From the NCBI GenBank assembly GCA_009192285.1, contig WBVU01000018.1, positions 806,001 through 870,000 of the forward strand: a stretch of 64,000 bases of DNA. Direction: 5' to 3'. Below are positions 13,274 through 28,726 of the stretch, piece by piece. This DNA is from Morchella semilibera. Its lineage: Eukaryota > Ascomycota > Pezizomycetes > Pezizales > Morchellaceae. The notes under the pieces are model-generated. The model searched no databases. It was given only the letters and a program-made list of their open reading frames with translations, and had not been told where the DNA came from. A program made the translations under genes and the position numbers. Position 1 is the stretch's first letter. The number at the start of each line of letters is the position of its first letter.

Positions 13274-15566
13274 ATGGAAAGCAATACTCAAACTGGGGAA
13301 TTGAGCATGAATTTATAGCCTTTGAGATATAAATTCTCAGATAGAATTTTGCTATATATGATGCACGCGCGCGAGCAGTTGCAAGGAAGGAAGGAAATTT
13401 ACAAGATTACGGTGAAAATATAATACCAAGCGAGTTCAAACGGGGCAAGTCCCCGAATCTTCCCTAACGGCCCGGCAGAGCCATCTCATCTCGAGGGAAA
13501 TCAGCTTGGTTGAGCACTGCTGTTTGATACCAAAGCACGAACATTCGGTGGAGGTTGTGGGTCGAGCCAAGGAAGTTTCATGATATAAAGGTCTTCTATA
13601 CTAACTAGGAAAATCCCGATTGGCTTTGCAATTTAGGCTACGTTAAACCTATAAATCAGTGGGGAAACACGTGAACTGTGGAGTTAGGCGCAACTTGAGA
13701 TTCAAACCTTATCATAAATCCTAGCATGTACTGCATGATACGGCCCGGCCCAGTACGTACCCGAGAGATTCCCTTCCAGTTCTGCAGACCCCACTTTTCT
13801 CATCTAGAGTATATCAATTTTCTATACTGTAAGTCAATACGGTCTGTTGATCCTCCTATAGTTAGGGCCCTAAGCTAACAAGTATTTTTCATATAGAACG
13901 TTTCAATGCTGTCATGGGCTAAACCTCGGCGTTGTACAAAGCTTCTTTATAGCTCTACCTATCAATTTCACTATAAAGATTTAAAATCCGGGGCTTCCGG
14001 TACATTGGAGAGTGTATCTACGTTCTTCAATTACACTAGCGTAACACCCTTAGATATGTGGAGTCGAAGGTATAGTCGCATAGCCAAGTTTATAGCTCAA
14101 GAGGCCTAGGAAATATATTAAAGTAAAAAATTTCCGCATGCACGAGCCCCTCAAGGGGATATAGTGGGTAAGGCTAGAACGGTCTGATCCCGGTCAATGG
14201 GGCACAGAGGGCTTGGGACAGAGGTTCGTGAACGTCACCCGCGGCCGGTAATGAAATAACGGGCAGAAGATTCCGACCCATAAGTCGGTGATGGTATTTA
14301 AGGACTAATATATGAGTTATTGAAACACCTAGAAAGGGGAAAGGAAGGGAGAATTAAACTACCAGTATCGATGAGCGTGAAAGTAGAGCGCATCGTTCCC
14401 AGGCCTACGGGAGACTTCTACCGGAACAAATGAAATTAAGCTTAAGGGGTCGGCATTAATTCTCCTGATCTACATGGGAAGGCGCCCTAAATCACCGATC
14501 GAAGGTTTGATACTCAATTAACAAGTACTAATTATAAGCTTAAGAAGACCTCTGATATAATCTAATTCACCTTCTAGATGCCGACCCAAACTACATATTG
14601 ATTCCCATGCACGGGGGTGCCCTCGGAAATCCCATAGTAGGTAGATGAGAAAATACTCCGAATTGTAATTGCAGGCATATATTACATGTATTCCCCTGGA
14701 TATATTTTAATTCTGCCATGCGTCTACTAAAGTACATGTACCTAATACCTACTAGAGCAAATGTAGGTACACTTGGCACCTGAAACTGTCTACAAAGTGG
14801 AGAGCTGTCAGTGCTCTACTTCCCGTGCCAAGACCAATAAAGTAGGAGGTAACAAAACGTCCTTGCCCCCCCCACACCCCTAACCCAAAACCAACCTTAG
14901 TATCTCAGTATGAGATAACCGCAAAGCTTGGCGTCTGGGGTACTGCCATCAGTAACGGCCCTCGCCGCACCGTTGTGTTCCCGGACTAAGCATAACGGGC
15001 CGTCGGGCATCTCGGCCCGACCGTGCAACCAAGGACACTATTTTGAGTAACAAGATGCAAGAACGATTACATATAAAAAGAGGTATCTGGATCATGGAAT
15101 GACGTGCTCTTGGAGGATCGTCAATTAGAGAAACGTTTTGGTTACTACATGTATGTATATTGTATGTAGCTATAGGTTGTGGGTAGAAGATCAAGGCTGC
15201 CTGTCCAATTTCAGGCTGCGACGAGAATCCTCCCTGTACCCAGCCTGGCAGGGCACGCCGGTCCACTCTACCAAAAACAAAAAAGAAAAAGAAGAAAAAA
15301 ATCAAATTATTGCAAAACAACACATTGAACACCAGCCACTAGCTCCCTGGTAAAACTAACCGGCGGGGAAGTGGGTATTCTTCCTGTTAAGATGCTTTGA
15401 ATGTAACTGCATGCGCAGCTAGAGGTATTTGTCGTGTATTAAAATTCCAAACGCTAAATGCCATATATAGAAGGGTGCCTTCTGCCCGGCTAAGCTTCAC
15501 TTCTCATCATCATTTTAGGTTCTCACTGCGCGCAAATAATTCACTCGATATGCAGGCAGCTGACGT

Positions 15567-15581
15567 GGGGGGGGGGGGGGG
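15567..15581. repeat. poly(G) homopolymer
   Basis: Fifteen consecutive G residues in the spacer between the AA9 and GH10 genes. No associated gene. Confidence 0.9.
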
Positions 15582-17423
15582 TGAAATTTAGGTTCTCCAT
15601 CGAGATTCATTTCTTGATTCACCATGACAGCGTAAGGCATCCCTCCCAGAACCTAAGCTCAGCTTGACGTACTCACCTGTCCACTTACCAAGTTTACGCT
15701 GAGGTCTCTGGAATGATGGACCGGATCTGATTCAGTCATGATCTATGACCAGACAGCGGACCTGATCTCAACTCATTCCTCGAGTGCAAGGCAAAGTCCT
15801 CAGGGAAAGTGCACATCAAAGGGCATTTTCCATTGCCAGGCTTAGTTTCATACATAAGTTATGCTGCGCCGTGTGACAGAGATAAGCTTCCATCGGACGA
15901 AACAGAGTCGTTCTATATCAGGCATTGATATGATATCGATGAGTCGCTCGCCCCTCTGCATCACCCTGGCTCTGAAAAGAAGCTTATTCTCACTCATCGT
16001 ACTTACGGTTGTCTCTTGCTCTCGTGCTAATCTAACGTGAGACTAATTAAAGTTCTACACTTGACAGTATGTTTCATTAAGAGTATAGCATTTAAATTAT
16101 ACTTTTAATTTGCGAAGTATTTTTTTTTCCCTTCTCGCGAATGATAGCTCCACTTAGTAGCTATGATGACCACGAGACTGGAATTAACAGCCACGATCAA
16201 ACGAAACCTGTTTACATTCAAAGCATTGGATTGGATTAAATACGGGGTGTATGTTTTTTTTTTGTTGCGGGTGCGGCGGGGTTCGAAGGGAAATTCGAAA
16301 GGAAGGAGGGGCTGGGGCGCTTCGAGAACGTTTGCAAACGTTTACTCTACACTAGTTAGACATATTGGGGTCTGCTCGTATTGATCGAGATGATGCTGTC
16401 GGCGCATGCACATTTCCAGTATCGTGTGTGTAAAAATAGCGCGTGTCCGATCAATGATACCTACATGTAAACCCTATACCTCTCTCCGCTATCACGGCAA
16501 AAGGCTCGTTGTTGGTTAGAACTTAGAGGCGCACGATGGAGGAGGATTCAGACTCGGCCCGGTCTGCCCACCACACAGAAGTCGAGACCGGTTTATAAAT
16601 AGCGGGATTCTACTCTAGTGTCCCGTAGATCATTCATTGGAGGTATTACCTACCTATACTCTTATGGTTCGCGAACGAAGTTCGTACGCAATACGATGGT
16701 AACATCTAAATGTATGCATGCCATATTTCGTTAGTGCCACAATACAATGTGGTGGGAAGGGTATGGTTACATATCAAGAAAATAAGCCTCTCTATGCAGC
16801 AAGAATGCGGTAGGTTCCGAGCACCCACCCCCCACTCCTCTCCCCCCGGCACCCAAATGAGAAGCATATCCAGACCTCACTCAGCAACCATTTATATGTG
16901 CATGCCTCGCCAATTGAAGGAATTTATATACATAGTTATGTATTAGTGATGCTAATTAAACAAAGCTGGAGTTATATGTAACCCTTACCCTTGTTGGGCT
17001 GGTGGGATGCTTTGTGTGATGTAACCTACGCACATGTATGTAGGTACAACCTACATGCGCACGGTACAATTGCAATGTGTTGAGATCGATATGGTTTTTT
17101 TTTATTTCTTTTTTACATGTATCGGTCACATCAGACGTTGTGTTCAATTACATGTAAGGTTCCAGTAGTAGGTACAAACGTGCCAAAACCTAACAAGACA
17201 TTTGGGCCAGGTCAGATTTTTTTTTCTTCATTCAAAGTGATAATATCCAATTTTGACCTATGCACCAACCGTACCGGTCCCGAGAAGTCGGACAATAGCC
17301 CGAGTAGTCGGGCAATAACACAGCATCCCATAACCAGCCAGCCGTTGTAGCCTAAGTACATGTAGCTACATGTACATTGCACAAGTTGCCTTGCTATGCT
17401 TCGATTGGATTGGATTGGAGAGA

Positions 17424-17436
17424 GGGGGGGGGGGGG
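17424..17436. repeat. poly(G) homopolymer
   Basis: Thirteen consecutive G residues, followed after ACAG by an A run. Confidence 0.9.
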
Positions 17437-18254
17437 ACAGAAAAAAAAACCAATGTTACGTTACCCAAACCACCACCGGCACAACCACCACCACTACATG
17501 TTGACCGACCCCTAGTTAACGAAACCCCCCGGGTTTCCTGATCTTATTGTTATCTTCTCTTGAGCTCGAATCGATCGGCCAGAGCTGCCCCCCATTGCTT
17601 GATTAAAAATGGAACGGCAAGGTGATGATGGTGGTGCGTGTTTCTACCTAACTAGCTGGACCCCGCTGGCTGCGGCTGGTAGATCTATGATCTGGAGAAT
17701 TCAGTTAATAGCAAATTCCTCTGATGGATCCAAAAATCCAGATATATGTGCCTGGCTAAAATTGGCTCCAGGACGGTCACGAGCGAGATCAAAAAAAGAA
17801 AAAAACTAAAAAAAGATGATCTATTTATCGAATCGTAGCTAATGGCCAAATCGAATCGTGTAGTGCACACCACCAGAAGACGGAGTTCCTCACGGCCGGT
17901 GTCCCGACTAGCTCGGCCCGAGGAGGGGGCTCGGCTGGGCGCCGGCCTGGTCAATGATCGGGATAACAGGATGTCTTTATGGAAAAAATACTGTAGGTAT
18001 CGTCAGTTAATGGCAAAATAATTAACTATAGGGATCTGTGTCCCAAGTTTTTCTTTAGATGGCCTGAATGGACGCTAATTGTTTATCTGCTGCTGCTGCC
18101 GGGTTTTGGTTGAATTAGATGTGCTTCAAGGGGGGACTGAAGTTCAAGACGGAACAGGATCAGGATCACGGAGTGGTTTGGTTTTACTCATGGTGAGTTG
18201 AGAAGTTGAGACTAGCTGGAAGTCTATTCTAGTACGGCTTATAGCCTATTCTAC

Positions 18255-18280
18255 AAGAAGAAGGAGGAGGAGGAGGAGGA
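18255..18280. repeat. (GGA)n microsatellite
   Basis: Purine trinucleotide repeat with about seven GGA units, just downstream of the xylanase stop codon in that gene's direction. Confidence 0.8.
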
Positions 18281-18679
18281 TAGAACTACATTTATTTGGC
18301 GTATCGAGGACTGCTTATAGTAATCTCTCTCGTAGGCCATCCGAGTATCCTTCTATCTAACTTCAATACACTCTAGGACATGTCTAGATAGTATCAACAA
18401 GCTATAACTCTACTGTAGTACCTTTTTCTATTTTTCTTTTTTTTTTCAGAGTGTTTAGGACACATAAGGACTTTTTCACTAACATCACTCTTCTCGGACT
18501 CGGACTCCACAGCATAAAAATTCTCCAAAGAAGCCTACATTTCAAGAGACTCCTACTCAGAGTCCTTCCTATACAAGATATAAAAAAATCAACTCCAATT
18601 TCGGTTTCAAGACCTCGACACTTTCAGCACCATAGTCATGAGATATCACTCGCCTGGACCCACAACCACCACCACCACT

Positions 18680-20270
<1,591 letters not shown>

Positions 20271-20351
20271 TATTATTGTCTCTTTGGAAAATGGCGAGAA
20301 ATGATGGTTGACGAGAATTAGAAACAATTCAGAGTTGGTTTCTCCCTTAAG

Positions 20352-20360
20352 CTTATATAC
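20352..20360 (-). promoter_or_regulatory. TATA box of the xylanase gene
   Basis: TATATAAG on the minus strand, 82-90 bp upstream of the xylanase start codon, at a typical distance for a strongly regulated fungal secreted-enzyme gene. Confidence 0.6.
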
Positions 20361-20905
20361 CACAACCCATATTAATTCAGCTCAATAAACAGCATGCCAA
20401 ACGACAGATTAACATACAACATCCCCATCCCACAATCCCACCCGACAGCTCCGAGAGGATATTGGGCCCCTCTGCAGGTACCCGGGACGGGGTTCCGAAA
20501 TAATGGCTTGAGATCAGGATCTTATATAGCCTGCACGGAGATGTCGGGGGGTGGGGGCCAACAATTAAGGCTATATTAAACAAAGGCCTGTCAGCGAATC
20601 GAATTGCGCCGGGGGGGGAGGGATCCCGGGGTTGCAAGTGGCTGGTGTCCCCACGTCAATTAGTAGGACTTTATTAACTTTATTAGCTAGAGGTGCATAT
20701 AAAGTATTGGGGAGGTGGGGAGGGGAGGGGTAATAATATCTTGTTACTCTGAATCTGGTAATTAGTAGACGCCACCACAACCACCGGCACGACGTCCTCC
20801 ACCCTCCTGATTGCTGGTTTCGTCTTTAGTACTGCAGGCCCCATGCATCCTTAATCTGGCTGGTAGGTGCTATTGGGCTCTTTTCTTTTAATCAATATGG
20901 TGCAG

Positions 20906-20943
20906 GTGTGTGCGTGTGCGTGCGTGTGTGTGTGTGTGTGTGT
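20906..20943. repeat. (GT)n microsatellite
   Basis: Alternating GT/GC tract about 38 bp long, ending in a C run. Lies about 640 bp upstream of the xylanase start. Confidence 0.85.
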
Positions 20944-22295
20944 CCCCCCCCGTATAAACAACCAATCCTGGCCCTTACCCATTCTCGGACCTGGTGCCGT
21001 GTGGTGTGGTGATTGTTTGGGGGGTTTTTTGTTTGTCTGTGAGTTGGCTGCGCTGCTGCTTTACCAATCACCACAGGTCACTCGGACGGGGGGGGGGGGA
21101 GCGAGAGCACAACGCACCCACACACACATCACATCACATAGGAAGTATCTTTCTACTTGACCTTAGACAAAGTGCTTAACCTGCGTGTACGTACATGGAC
21201 TACATCATACACGGGCTACACACATGTAAGTACCTTACGTACTGGTTATGTAACTATATGTAAGCGAGGACCCACAAAAGAAAAGAACCCCCTCCCCCCC
21301 CTCCCCCTCCCCCTCCCCACAGCCAAGCAGACACAACTGTTTAGGCTCATGTCGGAAGAAAGCTTATATCGTCCCGCCAAGCTAACCACCACCACCACCA
21401 CCACAACCGCAACCACAACCCGGTGCCCAACATGGGAATCATAAAGTCCCATACTTTGTACATCGATTGTCGTCAGTAGCATGCATGTACATAAGTATCT
21501 CACACACCGCCACGGCCCCCACCCGCCCATCTCCTTACTCAGGGTACGTATATAAAGATGAAGGGAGAGAGGGAGAGGAGGGACTGCAGCATCTGTACCA
21601 CGACGACCATTAAGTAACTACATGTACATATGTAATGAATGATGAGATAAGATACAGATACGAAGCCCCATGCCGCCCCTCCTCTCGGAGACATCGTCCC
21701 GGGCGAATCGGGCACATGGATATCTATATATCTCACGTACAGTGCACAGTGTACAGTGCATAGAGCGATACACAGTGCAGTACAGTACGCATATCGGGGA
21801 CCGGGGACCGGGGGGTTTAAAAGAAAGAAAGAAAAAAACTTAACCCCGGCCTCATCGGCTTTTGGCCTCCCGGCCGCTGGGTTGGGGAAGGGAGGTGCAA
21901 CTTGACTTGCGTCACCGCTGGCCCGTTTTTTTTTTTTTAGGCACTTCTACTGACTGCATTGCGAGGGATGAAATATCTCTTGGCAGAACCCGAGTTCAGG
22001 TTGTTGCTCTCGAGTGATGGCAGGTGAGTTTATGTCATCATGTTCAAATACATGTATATACTTATACGACACCCGCCAAAATAAAAGGTCCTCAATTAAC
22101 AAGTACAAATGAAACTGCAAGCTGACTGCAGGAGTTTATTAACGATAGATCTACCCTTTCAAATGTGGCGCTCAGAATAGCTCAAATACAACGCCCTATG
22201 AAATTTGTCCATAAAAATAACGCCCAAACACCAAAGGCCCAGAGAAACAAAAGAGAAAAAAAGAGGGCATGTATGTAACCAGGTATAATCTATAA

Positions 22296-25200
22296 TCACG
22301 ACACCTCCGTCTCGACATTTGGCCTTCTCGGCTCCATCTTGAAATGGCCTTTCATGCCTTTCCCTGCATCCTTCACTCCCTTCCCCACCCATGCCAACGT
22401 CCTTGCACCCTTCCACTGCATCACACCCCTCTCCCTCTTATGCAGCTCCCTCTGCAGCTCCCTCTTCTTCGAGAAACGTCTCTTTAATCCGCCAATACCG
22501 CCTTCGCCAGCCCCATCGCTCGAGATACCACTCGTATCCTCATCCTCTTCGTCGTCATCGCCGTCATCATCCTCGATGCTGACACCTCGAATAGCGGCAC
22601 CATCTAGCCGCGAGTATAACGAGCCTGTTCCACCAGCATCAGAGTCAGAGGATACAGACGAGTCCGTGACACATGGGTCGGTAATACATTGCTGTGCCTC
22701 TACTACATCGGCAAAGTCCTTCTCCTGCTCTGCGGCTCGCAGGAGTGCGCGAGAGTTCATTGCCAGTCCGCGGTGAAATCGGACTACGAGTTCGACGTGG
22801 CCGACATGTCGCCCGGAGCGCTTATATGTCTGACCTTCGACTCTGCAGTTCTGGATGAAGCCTTCAAGGTCCTGCGGTTGGAAGACATCTAGTTTCACTG
22901 TCGTGTCCTCCTCGTCGGGTATGTCTTTGAGCCACAGGACTGCCACTGCGTGGGTTTTGTCGCGGCGGAGCTTTGAGTCCCGCCTAAAGTAGAGGATTAG
23001 GGGGACTGAGTGGCGGTTTCGGACGCCGAGGCCGAGGCCGGTTCGGGGTGAGCCGGTGGGGCACCAGCCGCCGCCGTTTTCGCTTTGGAGCGCGCGTTTG
23101 GAAACGAGGGGGGTTTGGAAGGTGATATAGTCTGCTTCTCGGACTTCCTTATCAGTGATTTCAGCAGAAGAAATGTGCTTTGACATGATGCGGAGCGTGC
23201 CAATGCTGGTGCCAAGAAGGGGCTTTGGAAGCTGTGCGTCGATTGATCTAAATAGTATTGAGACCCGTATCTTTCCATATCCGATGCCGCCCTGCATTGG
23301 GTAGTATCTACTAATCATGCTAGAGTTTTTCAAACATCCTTTAGTTTGAACTCCACTACACCCAAGATAGGATCTATTTCTCTCATCCTTGAATCCGAAA
23401 CTACGACTAGTACTGTGCTTGCTCTGAAATCCCTAACAAAGCGTTCAGTCCCCGGCGTTGAAGAAGGGCTTGCTGGTCATTGGCTTCACACGGGTTTTGT
23501 AGATCTTTTCTTGGTCAAGAATGATTGAGCAGTAGGCAGAAGGAAGGTTATCGGCTTCCTCTTCTTCCATGTTAGATGAGCCACCTCTGCGGGATGCGGG
23601 ACGACCCTTAGAGCCGGTTGTGCTGTGCCGTTCGAGGGCGATAATATTGTGTATTTGAATGGAAAGAATGCCGGAAGGATAATCAGGGTCGGGAGGAATG
23701 TAACGGACGCGAGATTCTTGTTCAGAATCGACTTTGCCGTTTTGTGATTGGAATTCCTCGGATTCCTATAGAATGTTTAGTTTTAGGGCTAATACAAGCA
23801 ATATATTAGGGTAAGCTAGACTAACCTTGAAATCCCCCGGGAGTCTCTCATCAGCGCCGCTAGTAGCAAGGTCTTGATTCATGTCCCGCTTTCCATGAAA
23901 AACTACGGACCAATTGATATGACCGGGCATATAGTGTTCATCCTTAAATCCCCGAAGTCTATCTCTCCTCTCAAAAAGCTTGCCCCGACTCCTCACCAGT
24001 TCCGTCACATCCACATCAGTCCTCCCCACAATATCATCCGCCGTGAATCTATCGGAATCCCACAGCGTCACGCTCAACTTCTCTGACGCTTTAACCTCAT
24101 CCGCATTCACCAGCAGCACTGCGGTCTCATTCCATACAGGGTTTAGGTCACTAAAAATAATCCTCGTGCTCCAAAGCGGCTTTGCGTATTTAGAGTAGCT
24201 TAACGTAACATAACAATCACTCTTCCCATTAAGATCCGCAGCCCTAATAGCCTCCGCGCAGTTGATATGAACAACCAACACACCGATTGCGAGGAGTTCT
24301 TTTTTGGAGTCTTCACCGACCAAAATCCTGGAGAGGTCTAATGTGTAGTTTGAGGGAGCGACGAATTCCTTTGCAGCAGTTTTGATGGAACTGTTGATAA
24401 AGTCTGAGATTATGGGGAGATTCATGACGTTGAAGAAGCGCTGATTGAGGGGGACGGCAGCGATCTCAATTTTGGGCATACCCATAAAGGAGAACGTGGC
24501 TAGCTTGATGAATGGGGGATCTGGAATTAATTGAATCTTTATACGACAAATTCCGGTGCACCCCCGAAGCTCAACCCAAACCGCTATATGAATTATTGTC
24601 AGCAAACTGCGGTATACTGGTGCTAGATATTAACTAGGAGCAGCTGAAAAAAACGGAAGTCATAATAAAAGAACTTAATAAAAGGCCAACATACGGATTG
24701 GTGTTCCCATGACCCCCTTCACACCAAATGTAAGGTGTATCAGTAGGTTCGCATTTTTGGCCTTGCTTGCCGCGCTCGAACCACTTGGGCTCGCCCTATA
24801 CGCAAATGCAATCTCCATTGCCGCCCACTCACCCACCTCTTCTTGCTCATTCAATCTTTCCGTCGGCCCACCCGGAACCTCGCTTTCATTCAACCATCTC
24901 AATGATAGGATTCTCATCGGATTAGTCCCCTGCCCTACATTTGTGACCTTGACCTCATTTACAATCGACGGTATTGACGCCTGCATTACATCTTCGAGAA
25001 GATCAACTACGGACGAGAAAAGGTCAGCGTTGACCTGGGGCCATAGTTTGGCGATGGTCCCGTTGAGCCATTCGGCAGATTCGTTTCCTTCGATGCCCTG
25101 AATTTGCATGCGGTCGATGCCTTGGATGGTCTGCGCGTTGTGGATGATATCCGACCAGACACTCTCAACATTTCTCCACCATGTTATACCACCGGCAATG

Positions 25201-25811
25201 GTGAGGAATATCGAGATTGAGTATGGTAAAGGGAGGCAGCCATTGAGAATGATGAAGCTAGACATTACAAAGGCTATGTATTTCAGGGTTAGGCTGCGGA
25301 GCTGTGATTATTATTAGTCAAATTTCAACATTTGCCTTGTTTCTGAGCGCGAACCCACCTCCTCCATAAATTGGTGCCATGCCTGTGGCGGGTGTATTTC
25401 CGGGTGCGTTTTTTCGATTTTGGGTGGCGGTGCATATTTTGCATCACAGATTTGAACTCTATCTTCCTGTTAAGGCCCGCCTCAACGTCTTCTGAAGGAG
25501 AAAAAAAAAACTCACTTCCTCCCTGTTATAGGATCAATCACTTCCTTCGAGTTCTCCAATACTTTTCTTCTCCTCTCTTCTGACTTCTTCTCATTGTTGT
25601 CCTCTGTGCCGCTTTCCCTCTCATTTGTATACACATCCGTCCATAGCGACTCAATCCTCGGAACAGGATTTCTCCCCGAGTAGAAGCGAGGATCCCCTTC
25701 TGCTACCGAGGTGTTCCGCCGTTGTCGGGCTCTAATCGTACGGCGTCCTACATCATTTTCTTCAGAGATGCGGTTTTGGACAGTCGTGGTCGCGGCTGGA
25801 GCGGTGGCCAT
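22296..25811 (-). CDS. SMP- and C2-domain membrane protein, Mug190-like, with two compensating frameshifts
   Basis: Five exons (25811-25516, 25458-25359, 25301-24695, 24583-23826, 23765-22296) give about 1076 residues. A polar N-terminus is followed by a hydrophobic hairpin at about residues 140-172 (KYIAFVMSSF, then SISIFLTIAGGITWW) that would anchor it in the ER. Residues about 170-390 resemble an SMP lipid-transfer domain, and 405-560 form a C2 domain with SDCYVTLSY and LWDSDRFTADDIVG. A second C2-like region spans about 600-760, and the tail is acidic then Lys-rich. This order matches fungal tricalbin-like and Mug190 proteins at membrane contact sites (family knowledge). Oddity: the second C2 region is in another frame between about 23450 and 23334. 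The frame leaves after an extra base in a GGGG run and returns near a TTT run. This is either base-calling error or real decay. Confidence 0.85.
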
Positions 25812-26273
25812 GTAACGTTGATATCTTCTTCTCTTTGTTCCTGTTCCCAGAGGTTTGCGCGCAGGTATAGATGCCAAATAGTTCAATTGACTGGCAGGAG
25901 GAGAATAGAAGGGATGAAAGAAGTCATACTACCCCAGAGAAGATTTTGTAACCTGCGAGTGGTACCAAGATTGGCAAGTATGGATGGATGTTATTGCTGC
26001 ATCTCCACCAATCTTGCAGGACCGAAGTTCAGTTGAGCGACAGCGCCGAGACAGAACACGGACGTCCGCTTAAGACAGCGTTTGATATCTAGCTCATCCG
26101 TCAAATCCGGAGTCGTCATTTCCACTAGTTACGTGATACTCCTCCCAAGCAGCGTATCTGTTGGGAGAATAGGTTTCCAAAGAAACAGTCGTTACGTGGC
26201 TGCTCTTGGACAAGGCACACTCTACCAATAACTAACCATATTTCCTACCACTTTTACCTTCCCAACTTACAAA

Positions 26274-26424
26274 ATGTATCCGAAAACCGTCAATTATATT
26301 CCCGTAAGTCTTGATTTTTGCTTTGCAGTGCGTGGACGTCATAGTAATCAAAAAACTCCGTCGTGGGTGTATGGCTGTGATTGGCTGTGTCCTTGGCACA
26401 GTATGCCTAGTCTGCGACGCGTAA
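26274..26424 (+). CDS. candidate 41-residue membrane microprotein
   Basis: A start codon in a strong fungal context (ACAAAATG after a pyrimidine-rich leader) opens ten codons, followed by a perfect GTAAGT donor and a TTTGCAG acceptor. Splicing 26304-26328 joins them to a 31-codon second exon ending in TAA at 26424. The product has a basic IKKLRRG stretch followed by a Cys-rich hydrophobic tail (GCMAVIGCVLGTVCLVC), as expected of a small tail-anchored or membrane-bound peptide. The implied intron is only 25 nt, unusually short for a fungus, which is the main doubt. The gene would be divergent from the C2-domain gene with about 460 bp between starts. No family is recognised. Confidence 0.35.
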
Positions 26425-27180
26425 CGGCCCCAACTTGGCAACCAGCATTTAGCCCTCCGACCACCACCACCACCACCAACAACTTAACACGATGGTTCAC
26501 CTTTATTTATTGGAACGTTTCCCCAGCAGGGAACACATGGCTTATATCACAGACCAGCAGCAATATCATACTTAAACTATGAGTTATAATAAACCTCAAA
26601 CCTCCTCAAACGTTCGAACCCGCACTCACTCGTTACCACCGCCCCTTCAAACATGAACCCCCCCTCAAAGCCGGGTGGCCTTCCAGAAAATCAAATAAAT
26701 TAAGCTTAAGACCGCCAAGTCGGGGATCTCCTATGCACAGACCCCTGTTGGTTTACCTACATAATTAACTACCTGGATGGGTGCATTGAAACGGCAATCG
26801 GCAATCTCGGAATCTCATGGCATGACATTTTGACGGCTATGATGCGGGCTATGTTAACTCGCAACCTGCCGATTTTCCGGAGGAAAGGGCTGAGAGGGGG
26901 GCTGAGGCGGGAGACGTTTTCCTAGGAGGGAATGAGGTTATACCAAAGGTATGGTGTGGAGATTATGGTCCTAGCGGATTTATTCATGGACAGTCACTCG
27001 ACTTTTTAGGCGGACTCTTTTTTACCCGTGCTCAGATACATGTGTCTGTTACATCGAACAACGTTGTATCGACCTTGGTGTCAGATGATTGGGTATATTT
27101 CTAGCTTCAGACTACATCAATTATTGACAATGTTAATATTTTGCACATGCATAGGTCTCTGGCTAGGCAGAAGGGCTCCT

Positions 27181-27224
27181 CGACCCCCGACCCCCGACCC
27201 CCGACCCCCGACCCCCCACCCCCC
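27181..27224. repeat. C-rich 7-bp minisatellite
   Basis: Five to six copies of a CGACCCC unit in tandem, running into a C-rich end. Open frames across it, reading Pro/Asp/Arg in regular order, are artefacts of the repeat. Confidence 0.85.
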
Positions 27225-28726
27225 AAGTTTTATCTCCCAACCAATATGATTCATAAGGCCAAGCAAGATACTATGTGCCCTGCCCACTATATTAATCCAG
27301 GCGGATGCATCATTACCCTCTCGCCTCATAGACCTTACTAGCTAGGGCGAACGCAGTAGATTCGATATCCGGATCGAAGGTCTAGCGCTTAACTTCTAGC
27401 CTGATTACCATTAGTGAGGAGTCACTTGTATGTTTGAACAATTCGTCAGGTCCCAAGTCCAATCCGCTATAGGATCGAAAATTCTAGTAAAATTGTTGGG
27501 CCTTGCCGAATAGAATTCTCTTCACGCTATTAATCAAAGTCCCAAAACATTTGACTAAAACTACCAACCTTTAGTTGTGGATTAGATTAATTACATGAGA
27601 GTGTTGACAACAAATTTTAACCGTATCCCATCGATAAGGGAATTATCCGGGACTATGAGCATACATGTATTTAGCTTACGCAACAGTGTATGCTCCATCA
27701 CTTCCCCCGTCCCCTATAAAAACTCCCCCCCCCCCAGCTGACCTGTCATTTCAATGTGGTGTGGAAACATTTTTTTCGGATGGATTGTCTCTCAATTCCT
27801 ATAAGCTTGGGGTTCACGGTGTTGGCTGCTTGAAATAGATACTATTGAACTTCTTAAAACCGCCGAAGCTACGTTAAAGATATTATACTATGGCTTTTGA
27901 CCGAAACGGCTCGGATATTATCCCTACTCTAACTCTCTAAAGATCCAACGTTTTAAGTAGGATATCTTTTTGGTCTACACTTGGAGTATAAATGTACACA
28001 TCTCTCCGAAACGATACGTGGTGTTACATAAGAAATTGGTAGCTTTTGAAGTCTAAGGGCTTCAACCTAGCCATCAGGCTCTCTGCGCAAGACTCCAGTC
28101 TTTTTCCGGTGACCTAATTGGTGCCTATCTCCCATCAACCAATCACACAAGTAGAAAAAGACCCTGGAGTCTTTTGCGCAAATGGCCTATTATCGAGCCA
28201 CCATGGTCACAGACAGACAAGTTGTCAACAGAATGCTCGAATAGGTTAGATTCAGTTTGTACCGGCTGACCATGTCGTATTCTCTATTACCGTTGTTAAG
28301 CCTGTTCAATAACAATACCAGTAGTAATAGTCCATAGCTGTCACAGACCCGAACATAGAGGAGGCAAAGTCAACAACGATCAAAGAAGCACAAGAGTCCG
28401 ACAGCTATAGCGAGTACGGATCGTCAAGTACATACATGCATATACTTTCTACTGCCTTAATTCGTCCGTAAATACAGGATATAAACGTTTAATAACGTTC
28501 AGAGTACATGAGGAAAGGTTCTAACGAAAGAATGCTTGCAACATACATTTTAGCCGGCTCGGTTTCATGATATATCACTCGCACATCCCGGCGTAGGTAG
28601 GAACAAATAGAATAGAGTTATGAAAGATACACGGAGTTCTCTGAATAAAATATAACATAAGACCCAAAGTATTCGGGAAAATTCTATGTATTGATGACGG
28701 AAGCCTGTCATGTTTGTCGTGCCACA

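Larger units (their letters stand above)
13160..18679. other. gene-poor spacer between AA9 and xylanase genes
   Basis: No supportable gene in 5.5 kb. The first few hundred bases are the AA9 upstream region. Low-complexity items are a G15 run at 15567-15581, a G13 run at 17424-17436 and a GGA repeat at 18255-18280. The rest is unremarkable, with scattered TACATGTA motifs. Confidence 0.5.
20271..22295. other. spacer with dense simple repeats
   Basis: About 2 kb between the xylanase start and the end of the C2-domain gene. It holds the xylanase upstream region, a GT microsatellite at 20906-20943, a C-rich tract at about 21291-21318, a CAC repeat near 21386 and a GGGGACC repeat near 21796. No gene was found; apparent frames are low-complexity Pro, Thr or His runs. 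Confidence 0.55.
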
